28,928 nt of DNA from Verrucomicrobiota bacterium (GTDB taxonomy: Bacteria; Verrucomicrobiota; Verrucomicrobiia; Limisphaerales; J093): NCBI GenBank assembly GCA_029907285.1, contig JARYMD010000002.1:1-28928 (forward strand), given 5' to 3'. The notes below the pieces were generated by a model. It did no database searches. It was not told the origin of the DNA and was given only the letters and a program-made list of their open reading frames with translations. The stretch's first letter is position 1, and the number at the start of each line of letters is the position of its first letter. Below are positions 5,915 to 13,909 of this stretch, in pieces. Both the position numbers and the translations under genes were made by a program.

Positions 5915-7399
5915 ATGAAAACTCTGCATCCTGAAGTGACGAAGTTCCTCGAAGCCAAACCAATCGGCCTTTTCGTGGACGGACATTGGCGGCCCGCAAT
6001 CGGCGGAGCCACGCTCGAAGTGCGCGATCCTGGGAGCGGACGAGTCATTGCGACAGTGTCCGCCGGTGACAGCGCCGATATAGATTTGGCTGTCAAAGCC
6101 GCTGAAAAAGCGTTCAGAACAACAGACTGGGCACGCCTTCCCGCCAACGAACGGGCTGTTTTCTTGCACCGGCTTGCCGACCTCATTGACAAGCACCGCG
6201 AGATTCTTGCACAGCTCGAGTCACTCGATGTCGGCAAACCCCTGGCCGCGGCCACTACAATCGACATCCCCAACGTCGCTCAAACATTGCGTTATTTTGC
6301 CGATCTTTCCGTTCATGTCCGCCGTGCCGAACCCATAGCCGTCAGCGGGTATGAGGCAAGAAAGGTCCGGTTTCCGTACGGCGTATGCGCTTTCATCTTC
6401 CCATGGAACTTTCCGCTTTTGCTCGTTGGCTGGGGAATCGCACCTTCACTGGCTGCCGGCAACACGGTCGTAATCAAACCAGCAGAAGACACTCCGCTCT
6501 CGACGCTTTACTTCTGCAAGCTGGTCCAAGAAGCCGGCATCCCGGCGGGTGTGGTCAACGTGGTAACCGGCCTTGGCGAAACCGCCGGTGCTGCGCTCGC
6601 CAAACACCGGGCAATCAAACGCATGTCATTTACCGGCTCGCCCGAAGTTGGGCGGCTCGTGGGTGCAGCGTGCGGGCACAACCTTGTCCCAGCAAAACTC
6701 GAGCTCGGCGGGAAAGGCGCCGCAGTCGTTTTCGATGACGTAGATGTCGAGGCAACCGCGGACGCGCTGGTTGCTGCACTTACTTTCAACACCGGCCAGG
6801 TCTGTTGCACCGCTACGCGCTGGATAATACACCAACGCATTTTCGACCAGTTCATCAGCCGCGCCATTCAGAAGCTCCGCAGCGTCAACATCGGACACGG
6901 CATGGAACCAAACACACAGATGGGACCGCTCATCAGTGAAAAACAGCGGCGCCGTGTCCTTGGATACCTCGAGCGTGGGGCCTTGCAAGGAGCCAAATTC
7001 CTGTTGGAAGGCGGACCCGCCTCTGTTCCGGACCATCCGGAAGGTTACTACGTCAAACCGGCTTTGATGACCGGCGCCATTGACAATGTTTGCTGGCGCG
7101 AAGAAATCTTCGGGCCTGTTGCGTTTGTGGCCGAATTCAACGACGAATCGGAAGCGATCGCACTTGCCAACAGCACTGACTACGGCCTTGCCAACAGTGT
7201 TTGGTCAAACGACCTCGAACGCGCAAACCGCGTCGCTGAAGCCATGGTCGCCGGGAACAGTTGGATAAACGGTCACAACCTGTTCCCGCACGGCGTCCCG
7301 TACGGCGGCTGCAATCTCAGCGGTTGCGGCGGCGGTGTGCTCAGTCCCGAAACTTATCTCGATTACCTCCGGGTCCAGTCAATCGTCAGGCCGCGGTGA
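5915..7399 (+). CDS. NAD(P)-dependent aldehyde dehydrogenase (betaine-aldehyde-type)
   Basis: The product is 494 residues from ATG 5915, a normal length for the ALDH superfamily. It oxidises an aldehyde to the acid with NAD(P)+ in the cytoplasm. Visible motifs are PWNFP with the oxyanion Asn165, KPAEDTP with cofactor-binding Lys188, FTGSPEVGR, the general base Glu263 in LELGGKG, the nucleophile Cys297 in FNTGQVCCT, and EEIFGPV near the C-terminus. Overall resemblance is to betaine or similar aldehyde dehydrogenases, but substrate cannot be told. An upstream ATG at 5870 with a GGGG stretch before it would add 15 residues not seen in the family; I prefer 5915 although its ribosome binding site is poor. 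It stands alone. The following tRNA gene is convergent. Confidence 0.9.
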   Translation: MKTLHPEVTKFLEAKPIGLFVDGHWRPAIGGATLEVRDPGSGRVIATVSAGDSADIDLAVKAAEKAFRTTDWARLPANERAVFLHRLADLIDKHREILAQLESLDVGKPLAAATTIDIPNVAQTLRYFADLSVHVRRAEPIAVSGYEARKVRFPYGVCAFIFPWNFPLLLVGWGIAPSLAAGNTVVIKPAEDTPLSTLYFCKLVQEAGIPAGVVNVVTGLGETAGAALAKHRAIKRMSFTGSPEVGRLVGAACGHNLVPAKLELGGKGAAVVFDDVDVEATADALVAALTFNTGQVCCTATRWIIHQRIFDQFISRAIQKLRSVNIGHGMEPNTQMGPLISEKQRRRVLGYLERGALQGAKFLLEGGPASVPDHPEGYYVKPALMTGAIDNVCWREEIFGPVAFVAEFNDESEAIALANSTDYGLANSVWSNDLERANRVAEAMVAGNSWINGHNLFPHGVPYGGCNLSGCGGGVLSPETYLDYLRVQSIVRPR

Positions 7400-7466
7400 A
7401 TCGGGCGCGGCACAGCCAAAACTGAGCGTCAAGGAAGACATTCCAGGTCGGGCCGGGCCGTTATTC

Positions 7467-7543
7467 TGGTACGCGAGGCGGGGGTCGAACCCACAACCTT
7501 CGGCTCCGGAGGCCGACGCTCTATCCAGTTGAGCTACTCGCGC
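7467..7543 (-). tRNA. tRNA-Arg (anticodon CCG)
   Basis: On the minus strand the acceptor stem GCGCGAG pairs with CTCGCGT (one G-U pair at position 1-72). The D-arm has TAGCTCAACTGGATAGAGC, the anticodon loop is CTCCGGA with anticodon CCG flanked by TCGGC/GCCGA, and the T-arm is GTGGGTTCGACCCCCGC. The discriminator A and an encoded CCA (7469-7467) follow. It reads CGG codons. Its fold is complete, so it is probably functional. No integrated element is visible at its 3' end within the window. Confidence 0.95.
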
Positions 7544-7892
7544 ACCGCTGAAACAACCGACCGAAAGGCGAGCAATTGGCCTGACAATAATCCCAAGGAC
7601 TGGCCGGCGCAAGAGATTCCTGAACCAGAAGAAGCTCTGCGCTTGCTGCGCATGATTCAGCGCACAGGGCACAGTTCGAGAGTCTCTTCAAGATCAGAGA
7701 GCTGGGTGTTTGAGGCAAGTTTTGGTGGGGCGGCTCTGCCCTTGCCCCTTCCGAAGGCAGTTTCTTGACTGGGATTCTCTCAGCAGATCAGCCACGCCAA
7801 GAATTGCATCCGCACAATTCCGTCTGTGCTGAATCTGTGAAGCACATTTCTGGCCTACATATTGCGGGCGATTACGTCTGCGATTAAGGCTC
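7544..7892. other. 349-base intergenic region, nothing recognised
   Basis: The stretch lies between the 5' end of the tRNA and the 3' end of the small membrane-protein gene, both on the minus strand. It must hold the tRNA promoter, but no good -35/-10 pair stands out. The frames are short and do not resemble known proteins. Confidence 0.4.
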
Positions 7893-8057
7893 CTACCGGC
7901 GGGCGCCCTTGACAACCTGATGTGCACATGAGAACCACATCAGGGTCAACAGCCCGATGATAAGCGCCTGGCTCAGCGCCGGATAGCTGTAAACCACAAA
8001 CGCCAGTCCGCCGCACACGATCGTGGCCTTGACCAAGTCCCAAAACGTCATCTGCAT
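7893..8057 (-). CDS. 54-residue predicted membrane protein
   Basis: ATG at 8057 opens a short frame (MQMTFWDLVKATIVCGGLAF...) with two adjoining hydrophobic stretches, about residues 10-29 (ATIVCGGLAFVVYSYPALSQ) and 30-44 (ALIIGLLTLMWFSCA). A basic tail ending in KGARR follows. GGGAACAAG precedes the start as a weak binding site. The clean hydrophobic pattern and positive end make it more likely a real gene than chance. It is divergent from etfB with 194 bases between them. No function can be proposed. Confidence 0.5.
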   Translation of the reverse strand: MQMTFWDLVKATIVCGGLAFVVYSYPALSQALIIGLLTLMWFSCAHQVVKGARR

Positions 8058-8251
8058 GATCTTGTTCCCAATCCTGCAGGGTTTAACAGCGGTTGTGACC
8101 GACCATCCTGCGGCAACTCGCCGCCGGCCGGTCCCAACAGCGCCGCATTTGCACGCAAATCTGGCACGAATTCTCCAAGTGTGCAAGGACGATCGCCAAA
8201 GTCTGCATTCTTGCTTTTCAAAAGCCGGGGTGTTGCTGATCATTTGCCCGG

Positions 8252-9061
8252 ATGAACACAGGTTACCAAATTGTAGTGTGCGGCGGGATCGTTCCCGATC
8301 CGCTGCAAACTCTCGAGCCGGTACCCACACCAACCGGTCCGGCACTGAAAAACGAGCTGGTTCTCCCAGCCACCCTTGATCCATGGGCGTGCCACGCGCT
8401 TTACGAAGCTGCGCATCTTGCGCGCCAACACCCGGGAAGCAAGGTGGTCCTGGTCAGCATCAGCCCCAAACAGCGATTGCAGCAGGTCATGATGACCATC
8501 GCACAAAAGGTCCCGTTCGATTTGGTCGCACTGGATGGGGCTGCAAGTGGATTTACCGATCCTGCTGAAACAGCAGCCGCATTGGCGGAAGCGATCAATG
8601 GCCTGCCCGGATTGAACCGGGAAAAGCTGCTTGTGTTCGGCGGCTGGGAATCCGCGTCGCGCGGCGCCGGTGTGACCTTGCAGTATTTGGCGGAGCGACT
8701 TGCCATTTCGGACGTTTTCATGGGCGTGGATGAGCTGCGGGTCCAGGCCGACGGTTCTCTTGAGGTTCTTGAACGGATCGAAGGCGGACGCCAACAGGCA
8801 AGCCGCTGTTCAGGCCCGCCGGTCGTCGTCGGATGGGCGACAGGGAAATTGCCCGAGCCGCGGAACAACCCGCAAATCGGCATGCAAAACATGCGCGCGA
8901 TCATCCCTGTCCTCCAGCGCGCCAAACAGGTGAAAATCGGCGCTGAAGGTGTCAGTTTCGCTTCGGTGGCGCTTCCAAAACAGTTGAGACAAACCCGAAT
9001 CGTCAGAGACGCAACCCCGGAGGCGATTGCCCGCGAGATTGTTGAATGGATCAAAGGCTGA
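8252..9061 (+). CDS. etfB: Electron transfer flavoprotein beta subunit
   Basis: The 269-residue product has the EtfB/FixA fold. An N-terminal strand (YQIVVCGGIVPDP) is followed by a segment ending in LDPWACHALYEAAHL, then the alternating helices and strands of the nucleotide-binding domain, PAETAAALAEAI, and the subunit-interface segment LPEPRNNPQIGMQNMRAI that aligns with 'NEPRYPSLRGIMKAKK' of typical EtfB. With EtfA it passes electrons from acyl-CoA or other flavin dehydrogenases to the quinone pool. No dehydrogenase or ETF-quinone oxidoreductase gene lies nearby, so the donor is unknown. The etfA ATG follows two bases after this stop, so the two are cotranscribed. The ribosome binding site is weak (TTGCCCGG). 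Confidence 0.88.
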   Translation: MNTGYQIVVCGGIVPDPLQTLEPVPTPTGPALKNELVLPATLDPWACHALYEAAHLARQHPGSKVVLVSISPKQRLQQVMMTIAQKVPFDLVALDGAASGFTDPAETAAALAEAINGLPGLNREKLLVFGGWESASRGAGVTLQYLAERLAISDVFMGVDELRVQADGSLEVLERIEGGRQQASRCSGPPVVVGWATGKLPEPRNNPQIGMQNMRAIIPVLQRAKQVKIGAEGVSFASVALPKQLRQTRIVRDATPEAIAREIVEWIKG

Positions 9062-9063
9062 GT

Positions 9064-10095
9064 ATGGAATCGATTCTTTTTCTTGGCACATGCGAGGAGG
9101 ACGGTTCACTGGGCAAACCCGCCCGCGAAACGCTTGGCGTGGCGTCGCAGTTGGCGGCGCAACTCCGCGCGCCATTCGCTGTCGGGCTCATCGGCACGAG
9201 TGTTCAGGAAGCCGCCAATCAAGCTGCAGATTCCGGCGCAACACGTTTCCTTGGGGTCTGCGGACCAGATTTTTCGCAGCCACGTTATGCAACTGACTCC
9301 GCGGCAGCGGAAGCATTGTGTCGCGCCGCCAACGCCACCATCATTCTCGCCCCGGGCACATCAAGGCTGATGCGATGTTTGCCCGGTGTCGCACATAGAC
9401 TCAACGGGCGGGCTGACACGCATGTGACGGCTTTTGTGGCAAATGAAGGCACAATAACCGCACAGCGTTGGTATTACCGCCAGCGAATGGAGGCCCGGTT
9501 CACAAGATCGCACCGGCCATGGTTTGTTCTGATCGACCCCGGCGCAGCCCCGGTTTGGAGCGGAATCAGCCGACAGGTTGAGGTGGAAAACATCGATGTT
9601 GTTCTGCCGGATTCCGCTCGAAAAACAGAAGTCACCGGATTCAGAGAACCCGAGGCGGGCCTCAACACAATACGGCCTGATGCGGATTTGCTGTTTGTTG
9701 TTGGCGCTGGATGGACCAAGAAACAGCCCGACGGCAAAGTCCACGCCGCCGAAGCAGAACAGCTCATCCTCGAGTTCCTCACGCGCACGCGATGTTCGTT
9801 GGGCAGCAGCAAGTCGCTGGTCGACCTTGGCAGTGAGGGGCAGCCGGTTCTGAGTTTCTTGTCACACCTCAATCAGATCGGCCAAACCGGCTCGACTCCA
9901 AGGCACCCGAAAGGGCTTGCCACCTGTTGCCACGGCGAAGAACCTCACACGATCGGATGGCGTTTCATCAGCGAGCGGCGCGCCATCAATCTTGATCCAC
10001 AGTGCGGATGGGCGCGCGGCAAAGCCGATGTGCTCTACGTGGCCGACGCGTTCGCGGTGCTCAAACGAATCAACGAGTTACTCAGCGAAACCTGA
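9064..10095 (+). CDS. etfA: Electron transfer flavoprotein alpha subunit, divergent
   Basis: The product is 343 residues from ATG 9064, which is preceded by AAAGG; an ATG at 9046 overlapping etfB is less likely. The N-terminal half has the ETF alpha layout (ILFLGTCEEDGSLGKPARETLG, ATIILAPGTSRLMRCLPGVAHRL with split strands). The C-terminal FAD domain keeps LGSSKSLVD, matching the usual 'LG.SR..VD', and IGQTG at about 272-276. The normally conserved 'GISGAIQH..G' stretch is replaced by GLATCCHGEEPHTIGWRF, and the tail has an extra ARGKADVLYVADAFAVLKRI segment. This suggests a variant lineage with changed flavin contacts or partner. It should pair with the upstream EtfB. It ends convergent to the next gene. 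Confidence 0.85.
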   Translation: MESILFLGTCEEDGSLGKPARETLGVASQLAAQLRAPFAVGLIGTSVQEAANQAADSGATRFLGVCGPDFSQPRYATDSAAAEALCRAANATIILAPGTSRLMRCLPGVAHRLNGRADTHVTAFVANEGTITAQRWYYRQRMEARFTRSHRPWFVLIDPGAAPVWSGISRQVEVENIDVVLPDSARKTEVTGFREPEAGLNTIRPDADLLFVVGAGWTKKQPDGKVHAAEAEQLILEFLTRTRCSLGSSKSLVDLGSEGQPVLSFLSHLNQIGQTGSTPRHPKGLATCCHGEEPHTIGWRFISERRAINLDPQCGWARGKADVLYVADAFAVLKRINELLSET

Positions 10096-10274
10096 CCCGG
10101 AACTGCGGCCGAGGTTTGCCCAAGCTCACGAAACCGTCACGCCAAACGTTCGGTTGCAACAGTTGTTGCACATGAGCGCTTGGGTTGAATCCTGCACATG
10201 GTCCGCGCAGGCGCAATGACTCAGCCATGCGCTGCATCTTGGTCCGAAGGCGCGATGCACTGGATTCGGGCATT

Positions 10275-11741
10275 TCACTCGAAGAACAGGACAAAGACCT
10301 GGTTGTTCCACTGAGAAATCGAAGCTTTCGAATCCGCGTCTGCGCCCGTTGAATCGCCCGTGCGAATGCGATGGCCTCCCAACACCCTGCGCACATAGGC
10401 GATCTTCTTTCCGTCAGGAGAAAACACGCACGCTTCAGGTCGGGGTGCGGTTTCTTCCGATGCCGGTGCGGTGAGTCTATGCGTGACCCCGGATTCGGTG
10501 TCCGTGACACACACGCTTCTATCCATTGTATGAGCAATGTACCGGCCGTCCGGGCTCCAACTGAAAGCACTGTCAATCGAGTTCGGGTTGCGCGTCAGTT
10601 GCTTTGGTTGGCCGCCATTCGGTGAAACTGTCCAAATCTGGACCACGCCATCGTCGTCCTTCATCAAGAACGCGATCCTGGTTCCGTCTGGCGAGGATCG
10701 CAACCAATGACGCGGGCCCTGAATGCCGGGGTGTTTTCTGTCGGCTGTGAAAGTCAAACGTCGCTGTACTGTGCCCATGGGCGGGCAAGGCCGCCTGGTC
10801 AGAGTGCCTGCAAGAGGGCCGCTGCCAGCCACAGTGGGATCGTCTGGCAAATCCACGATGAACACCTCGGCAATGGTTTGGCCTTCAGAAGTGACCACGT
10901 GCCCTTGGAACGCCAGCGCACGCCGCTGGCGTGCGCCGTCCGGGCGCAGGTAACCGTTCACCCCGACCCAGCCTTCCTCAAAAGCGCGTTTGATTTCGTC
11001 TGAACCCGGCTTTGGTTTTGCCACTGTCCGCGTCACCAACACCGAATAATATTCCCCATCATGATTCCGCGGATGATCTCGGTCCACATGCACGGGCCGG
11101 CCCGGAATGCTCACGCCGACGTTGCGCAGATTGATCTCGTGCTCGCCGGTCTCATCACTGAATTGGCTTAGCACATGATCCTCGTATGTGAAACTGACCC
11201 ATTCGCCAGCGGCATCCCAGACGTGGACATGCGATCCGCCGCGAAGTGCTCCCGGAGTAAAAGGCGGAGTGAGGTCTCGAGCATCAAGGTTGACCGCCTC
11301 CCCGGGACGCGAAACATCCACGATCACACCCTGCCTGTGAGCAGGGCCGTACGACCAATCGGGCGTCGGATTCTCAGGGCCCAAGATGAACACCACCTTG
11401 TTTTCGCGTGGATGAAACGTGGCAACGCCGCAATGAGCGCCGTTCTTGCTCTTGTACAATACCCGCGTTTCGCCAGTCCGGATGTTTGCAATTTCGATTG
11501 AATCGCCAGTGAACAATTCCCCTGCAGGGTCCGGCCGCGTGTCGTACACGACCCATTCACTGTCCGGCGACCAAACACCGATGTTGGTCAGGATGTGCCC
11601 TTTGGGATCACTTGTAATCTGCTTTTCGACGGCTTTCATGGGAATCGCTGCGAGCGGTTGACCAGTTGGCGAACCGATTGCGCAGCATAATGCGAAAATC
11701 ACGCCGCATTGAGGAGCGCATCTGGTCACTGCGCGGCTCAT
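10275..11741 (-). CDS. Exported TolB-like beta-propeller protein (DUF3748-like)
   Basis: The 488-residue product starts at ATG 11741, giving an N-terminal signal-like segment (MSRAVTRCAPQCGVIFALCC). The body contains PD40/TolB-type repeats: WSPDSEWVVYDTRP, FHPRENKVVFILG, SSPDGTRIAFLMKD, WSPDGRYIAHTMD and FSPDGKKIAYVRR. A central part with SHVHVWDAAGEWVSFTYEDH and a YYSVLVTRTVAKPKPGSDEI segment resembles DUF3748 proteins. It is probably periplasmic; binding partner and role are unknown. An upstream extension exists but adds sequence that is not signal-like. The DUF1080 gene ends 118 bases upstream on the same strand, so the two could share a transcript. Confidence 0.8.
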   Translation of the reverse strand: MSRAVTRCAPQCGVIFALCCAIGSPTGQPLAAIPMKAVEKQITSDPKGHILTNIGVWSPDSEWVVYDTRPDPAGELFTGDSIEIANIRTGETRVLYKSKNGAHCGVATFHPRENKVVFILGPENPTPDWSYGPAHRQGVIVDVSRPGEAVNLDARDLTPPFTPGALRGGSHVHVWDAAGEWVSFTYEDHVLSQFSDETGEHEINLRNVGVSIPGRPVHVDRDHPRNHDGEYYSVLVTRTVAKPKPGSDEIKRAFEEGWVGVNGYLRPDGARQRRALAFQGHVVTSEGQTIAEVFIVDLPDDPTVAGSGPLAGTLTRRPCPPMGTVQRRLTFTADRKHPGIQGPRHWLRSSPDGTRIAFLMKDDDGVVQIWTVSPNGGQPKQLTRNPNSIDSAFSWSPDGRYIAHTMDRSVCVTDTESGVTHRLTAPASEETAPRPEACVFSPDGKKIAYVRRVLGGHRIRTGDSTGADADSKASISQWNNQVFVLFFE

Positions 11742-11859
11742 ACTCGAGGAGTTTAATCTGCGTTTGTGCACCGAATAGTCCACGTGCCCTGGAACTGCGC
11801 CGCACTCACCCGAATTCAGTCTTCGTGCCGGCTCCGGCAAACAGCGAGCCTTCAGCCGA

Positions 11860-12660
11860 TCATTTCAGTTTTCGCCACTGAATGTTCCGAAACGCGCCCG
11901 TGGTCTGGTAGGTGCAAATCCCAAAAGGCTGGTTTTCCTCGATCTCACCCGGGCGCACGGTGATTCGTTTCCCTTCCAGTTCGACGTCGGCCATTTTTTC
12001 CTTGCCTATCCATGCTTCGAGTTTGCTTCGCGTGACGCGGACCCGGATTCTGTACCACTTGTTGGGTTCGAAGGCCTTGTACTTTGTTGTTTCGTTCATG
12101 GACGCATCATTGCCGTCGATGCTCGAGATTCCCACCAGACCACCACCCCAGCCTCCGACAATGAAGCTGCAGCACGAATCTCCAACCACGAAAGTCAACC
12201 CACAGAAAAAGTCCTGGCCCGCCAGCTTCATCGCGTCCAGCGCAAGTTCGTAGTCCCAACATGGTATGTCATTTGTCTTGACAAGGTTTACCCCCGTCAG
12301 CATCGCTCCCATCTCAAGCACCAGCAGCCCGTTCTTGACCTCGACAGCGCCGTGGCCGGCGAAGTCGGTGATTTTCCAACCGTCCAAAGACACACCGTCG
12401 AACAGCAATTGCCAGTTGTCGCCTTCAAGCGGCGGCAGCTCGGCATAAGGCTCGGTCGCAGCCGGTTCCGTTGACTTGGCAGATTCGGCAACGCCCCTGG
12501 TTGCCGGAGCTTTACTGGCCGGTTTGGTCTCGGCGGTGACAGGCGTGGAAACCGCAACCGCGTTTTGCGGGTTTGCGGTTGTCATCTCTGTTTTGTTCCC
12601 AACACACCCCGCGGCCAAAACCGCAATCAACAGAATTCCAACCCCGACCGATCTGTTCAT
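11860..12660 (-). CDS. DUF1080 (3-keto-disaccharide hydrolase fold) lipoprotein
   Basis: The 266-residue product starts at ATG 12660 behind a clear AAGGAG (12669-12664; spacing only three bases). It opens with a lipoprotein signal ending in a lipobox (VLAAGC, Cys19), then a Ser/Thr/Ala/Pro-rich linker (about 25-75). A DUF1080 beta-sandwich follows: WQLLFDGVSLDGWKI, GLLVLEMGAMLTG, CWDYELALDAMKL, a central GGWGGGLVGISSIDG, NKWYRIRVRVT, and the C-terminal QTTGAFRNIQWRKLK. DUF1080 proteins are concanavalin-like domains abundant in Verrucomicrobiota and Planctomycetota; some act on 3-keto-glycosides. Whether this one is enzymatic or only binds sugar is not visible. It is probably anchored at the cell envelope. 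Confidence 0.88.
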   Translation of the reverse strand: MNRSVGVGILLIAVLAAGCVGNKTEMTTANPQNAVAVSTPVTAETKPASKAPATRGVAESAKSTEPAATEPYAELPPLEGDNWQLLFDGVSLDGWKITDFAGHGAVEVKNGLLVLEMGAMLTGVNLVKTNDIPCWDYELALDAMKLAGQDFFCGLTFVVGDSCCSFIVGGWGGGLVGISSIDGNDASMNETTKYKAFEPNKWYRIRVRVTRSKLEAWIGKEKMADVELEGKRITVRPGEIEENQPFGICTYQTTGAFRNIQWRKLK

Positions 12661-12723
12661 GAACTCCTTCACGGTGTTATCGTAAAGAATTGACCCGACG
12701 ATTGCAAACCCTCCTTTCCTGGG

Positions 12724-12788
12724 CCCGGAAATCCCACCGGGTGAAGGCAACCGGTGAATCCGAGCGGGTGGCCGGTGAGATTTCCGGG
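12724..12788. repeat. Inverted repeat CCCGGAAATCnCACCGG, copy 1
   Basis: Arms 12724-12740 and 12772-12788 are complementary at 16 of 17 positions with 31 bases between them. The same palindrome, with the AACCCGCGC sequence that follows it, recurs at 23192-23258. Both copies lie in intergenic DNA. Confidence 0.85.
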
Positions 12789-12836
12789 TCAGAACCCGCG
12801 CTGCTTGAATCCGGCTGCCCCGGGCAGCTCACATCA

Positions 12837-13187
12837 TGCCCCGGAGGGACGGCATCTTTGTAGCAACCCGACAGCGAACAAGCTCATAGCCCCGCAGGGA
12901 CGGCATCAAACCCGCCGACGTTTGTAGTCCCGCCTTCAGGCGGCTTTTTAATCGAGCACTTATTGAGCAGCAAACGCCTTTGTGCGTTGTACGTTGAGCG
13001 TTGCACGTCGAATGTTCCCGAACAGATGTCCCATTCGGTGAACCGATGGAAACATTCAACGTACAACTTTCAACTTGCAACGTTCAACGGCGCCGCGGGT
13101 TTGCCATGCCAATAGCTTCTACTGCCAGCCGCGGTTTGTAGTCTGGCCTTCAGGCGCAGCAGAAGACGCAAATAAAGTGCCAGGCAC
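12837..13187. repeat. Composite repeat block shared with 5253-5597
   Basis: The block contains, in order, two GCCCCG..GGGACGGCATC units (12837-12856, 12888-12907), TTTGTAGTCCCGCCTTCAGG at 12921-12940, a 27-base stretch identical to 5275-5301 (12977-13003), GCAACGTTCAACGGC (13077-13091, identical to 5583-5597), a second, degenerate TTTGTAGTCTGGCCTTCAGG (about 13135-13154), and the palindrome GTGCCAGGCAC (13177-13187). The same pieces occur near 5.3 kb in a different order. Confidence 0.8.
12930..12949 (+). repeat. CCGCC-TTCA-GGCGG hairpin followed by a T-run
   Basis: A 5-bp GC-only stem (12930-12934 with 12939-12943), loop TTCA, is followed by CTTTTTA. It looks like an intrinsic terminator on the plus strand, but no plus-strand gene ends upstream of it, and the hairpin is a member of the dispersed TTTGTAGTCCCGCCTTCAGG repeat. 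I therefore list it as a repeat. Confidence 0.6.
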
Positions 13188-13197
13188 ATTGTTCACA

Positions 13198-13276
13198 GGT
13201 AGGGCGCGCCGTCCTCGGCGCGCCGAATGCATCGGTACATGATCTGTTCGGCTCGCTGAGGACAGCGAGCCCTACC
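13198..13276. repeat. Inverted pair of 27-base hairpin units with TCCT loops
   Basis: Unit A (13198-13224, plus) and unit B (13250-13276, minus) are 23 of 27 identical. Each contains a perfect 9-bp stem around the loop TCCT: GGCGCGCCG/CGGCGCGCC in A and GGCTCGCTG/CAGCGAGCC in B. All four differences fall in the stem and are paired changes that keep base pairing, so the hairpin itself seems to be what is preserved. Confidence 0.85.
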
Positions 13277-13299
13277 ATGCATGAACCCGTGCATACAGT

Positions 13300-13456
13300 T
13301 TCCGCGTAAACGCGGAACTCTAACGGTGATCGGTTCTCCCGTACCTTGGGCAATCCCACGCCCGCGGCCGTCAGAGTGTCGCCTTTAGGCGGAACAGTTT
13401 CATGAAACCGAACATGAGCACTGTTCAGTGAGCTTGCTGTGTCCCGTGTAAACACG
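13300..13456. repeat. Series of short TAAA/TTTA-loop hairpins
   Basis: Three small palindromes occur in similar contexts: TTCCGCG-TAAA-CGCGGAA (13300-13317), CGCC-TTTA-GGCG (13380-13391, continuing GAACAG), and CGTGT-AA-ACACG (13445-13456, continuing TAACTCT). They resemble divergent members of one short palindromic repeat family. No function is assigned. Confidence 0.55.
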
Positions 13457-13494
13457 TAACTCTGGCAGTAATCCGTTGTCGCGCACATGGTGCG

Positions 13495-13788
13495 GTGCCG
13501 CACCAGAGGCTGTGCGAGCATCACGCGGCTCGAGGAATCGCTGGCCTGAGCGTGGGGCTCACCAAGCATGTCTTGACACTCAACGGATGTATTTCACACT
13601 GGGCATGGTTTGTGACAGCATTCCTGATCATAGCGGTCATTGTTGTTCTGTTGACGTGGTGCGTTTACCTCGCGCGGCGGCACCAGATTGAAGATTTTCG
13701 GACCTGGGTATTGGTCGAGGGAATTCCCGTGGCCTTTGTCACCACAATTCTTTTGTTGGTGGTCTGGCTGGTATTGGGGCGAATGTGA
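13495..13788 (+). CDS. Possible small two-helix membrane protein
   Basis: The frame contains two strong hydrophobic segments, HWAWFVTAFLIIAVIVVLLT and, after a charged loop (RRHQIEDFRTW), VAFVTTILLLVVWLVLGRM. These suggest a real inner-membrane protein. The start is unclear. The ATG at 13495 lies close to the repeat region and gives a non-hydrophobic 30-residue lead; a TTG at 13573 just before the first helix would be more economical. No ribosome binding site decides it. The gene sits upstream of, and in the same direction as, the DUF6786 gene. Function unknown. Confidence 0.4.
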   Translation: MPHQRLCEHHAARGIAGLSVGLTKHVLTLNGCISHWAWFVTAFLIIAVIVVLLTWCVYLARRHQIEDFRTWVLVEGIPVAFVTTILLLVVWLVLGRM

Positions 13789-13909
13789 GAGCACGCGTTG
13801 TTCCCGTGGCCGGTGTTGGGCGGCATCGACCGGCGTTTTGACTCGGCGGACAGGATGTTGTGGACGGAATCGGTTTTTCCAGACAGGCTGTCAGCAAAGA
13901 ATGCGTGGC

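Larger units (their letters stand above)
12661..13494. other. 834-base repeat-rich intergenic region
   Basis: No credible gene. The region holds the promoter side of the DUF1080 gene and at least six kinds of palindromic repeat, listed separately: CCCGGAAAT-type arms, GCCCCG..GGCATC units, CCGCC-TTCA-GGCGG hairpins, blocks shared with 5253-5597, a TCCT-loop hairpin pair, and short TAAA/TTTA-loop hairpins. A minus-strand frame at 13150-13569 runs across these repeats and is therefore not a gene. Confidence 0.6.

Noticed and set aside
12930..12949. Intrinsic terminator
   Set aside because: The hairpin plus T-run fits, but no plus-strand transcript is expected there and the hairpin belongs to a dispersed repeat.
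13150..13569. 139-codon minus-strand open frame
   Set aside because: It runs through several palindromic repeats and resembles no protein.
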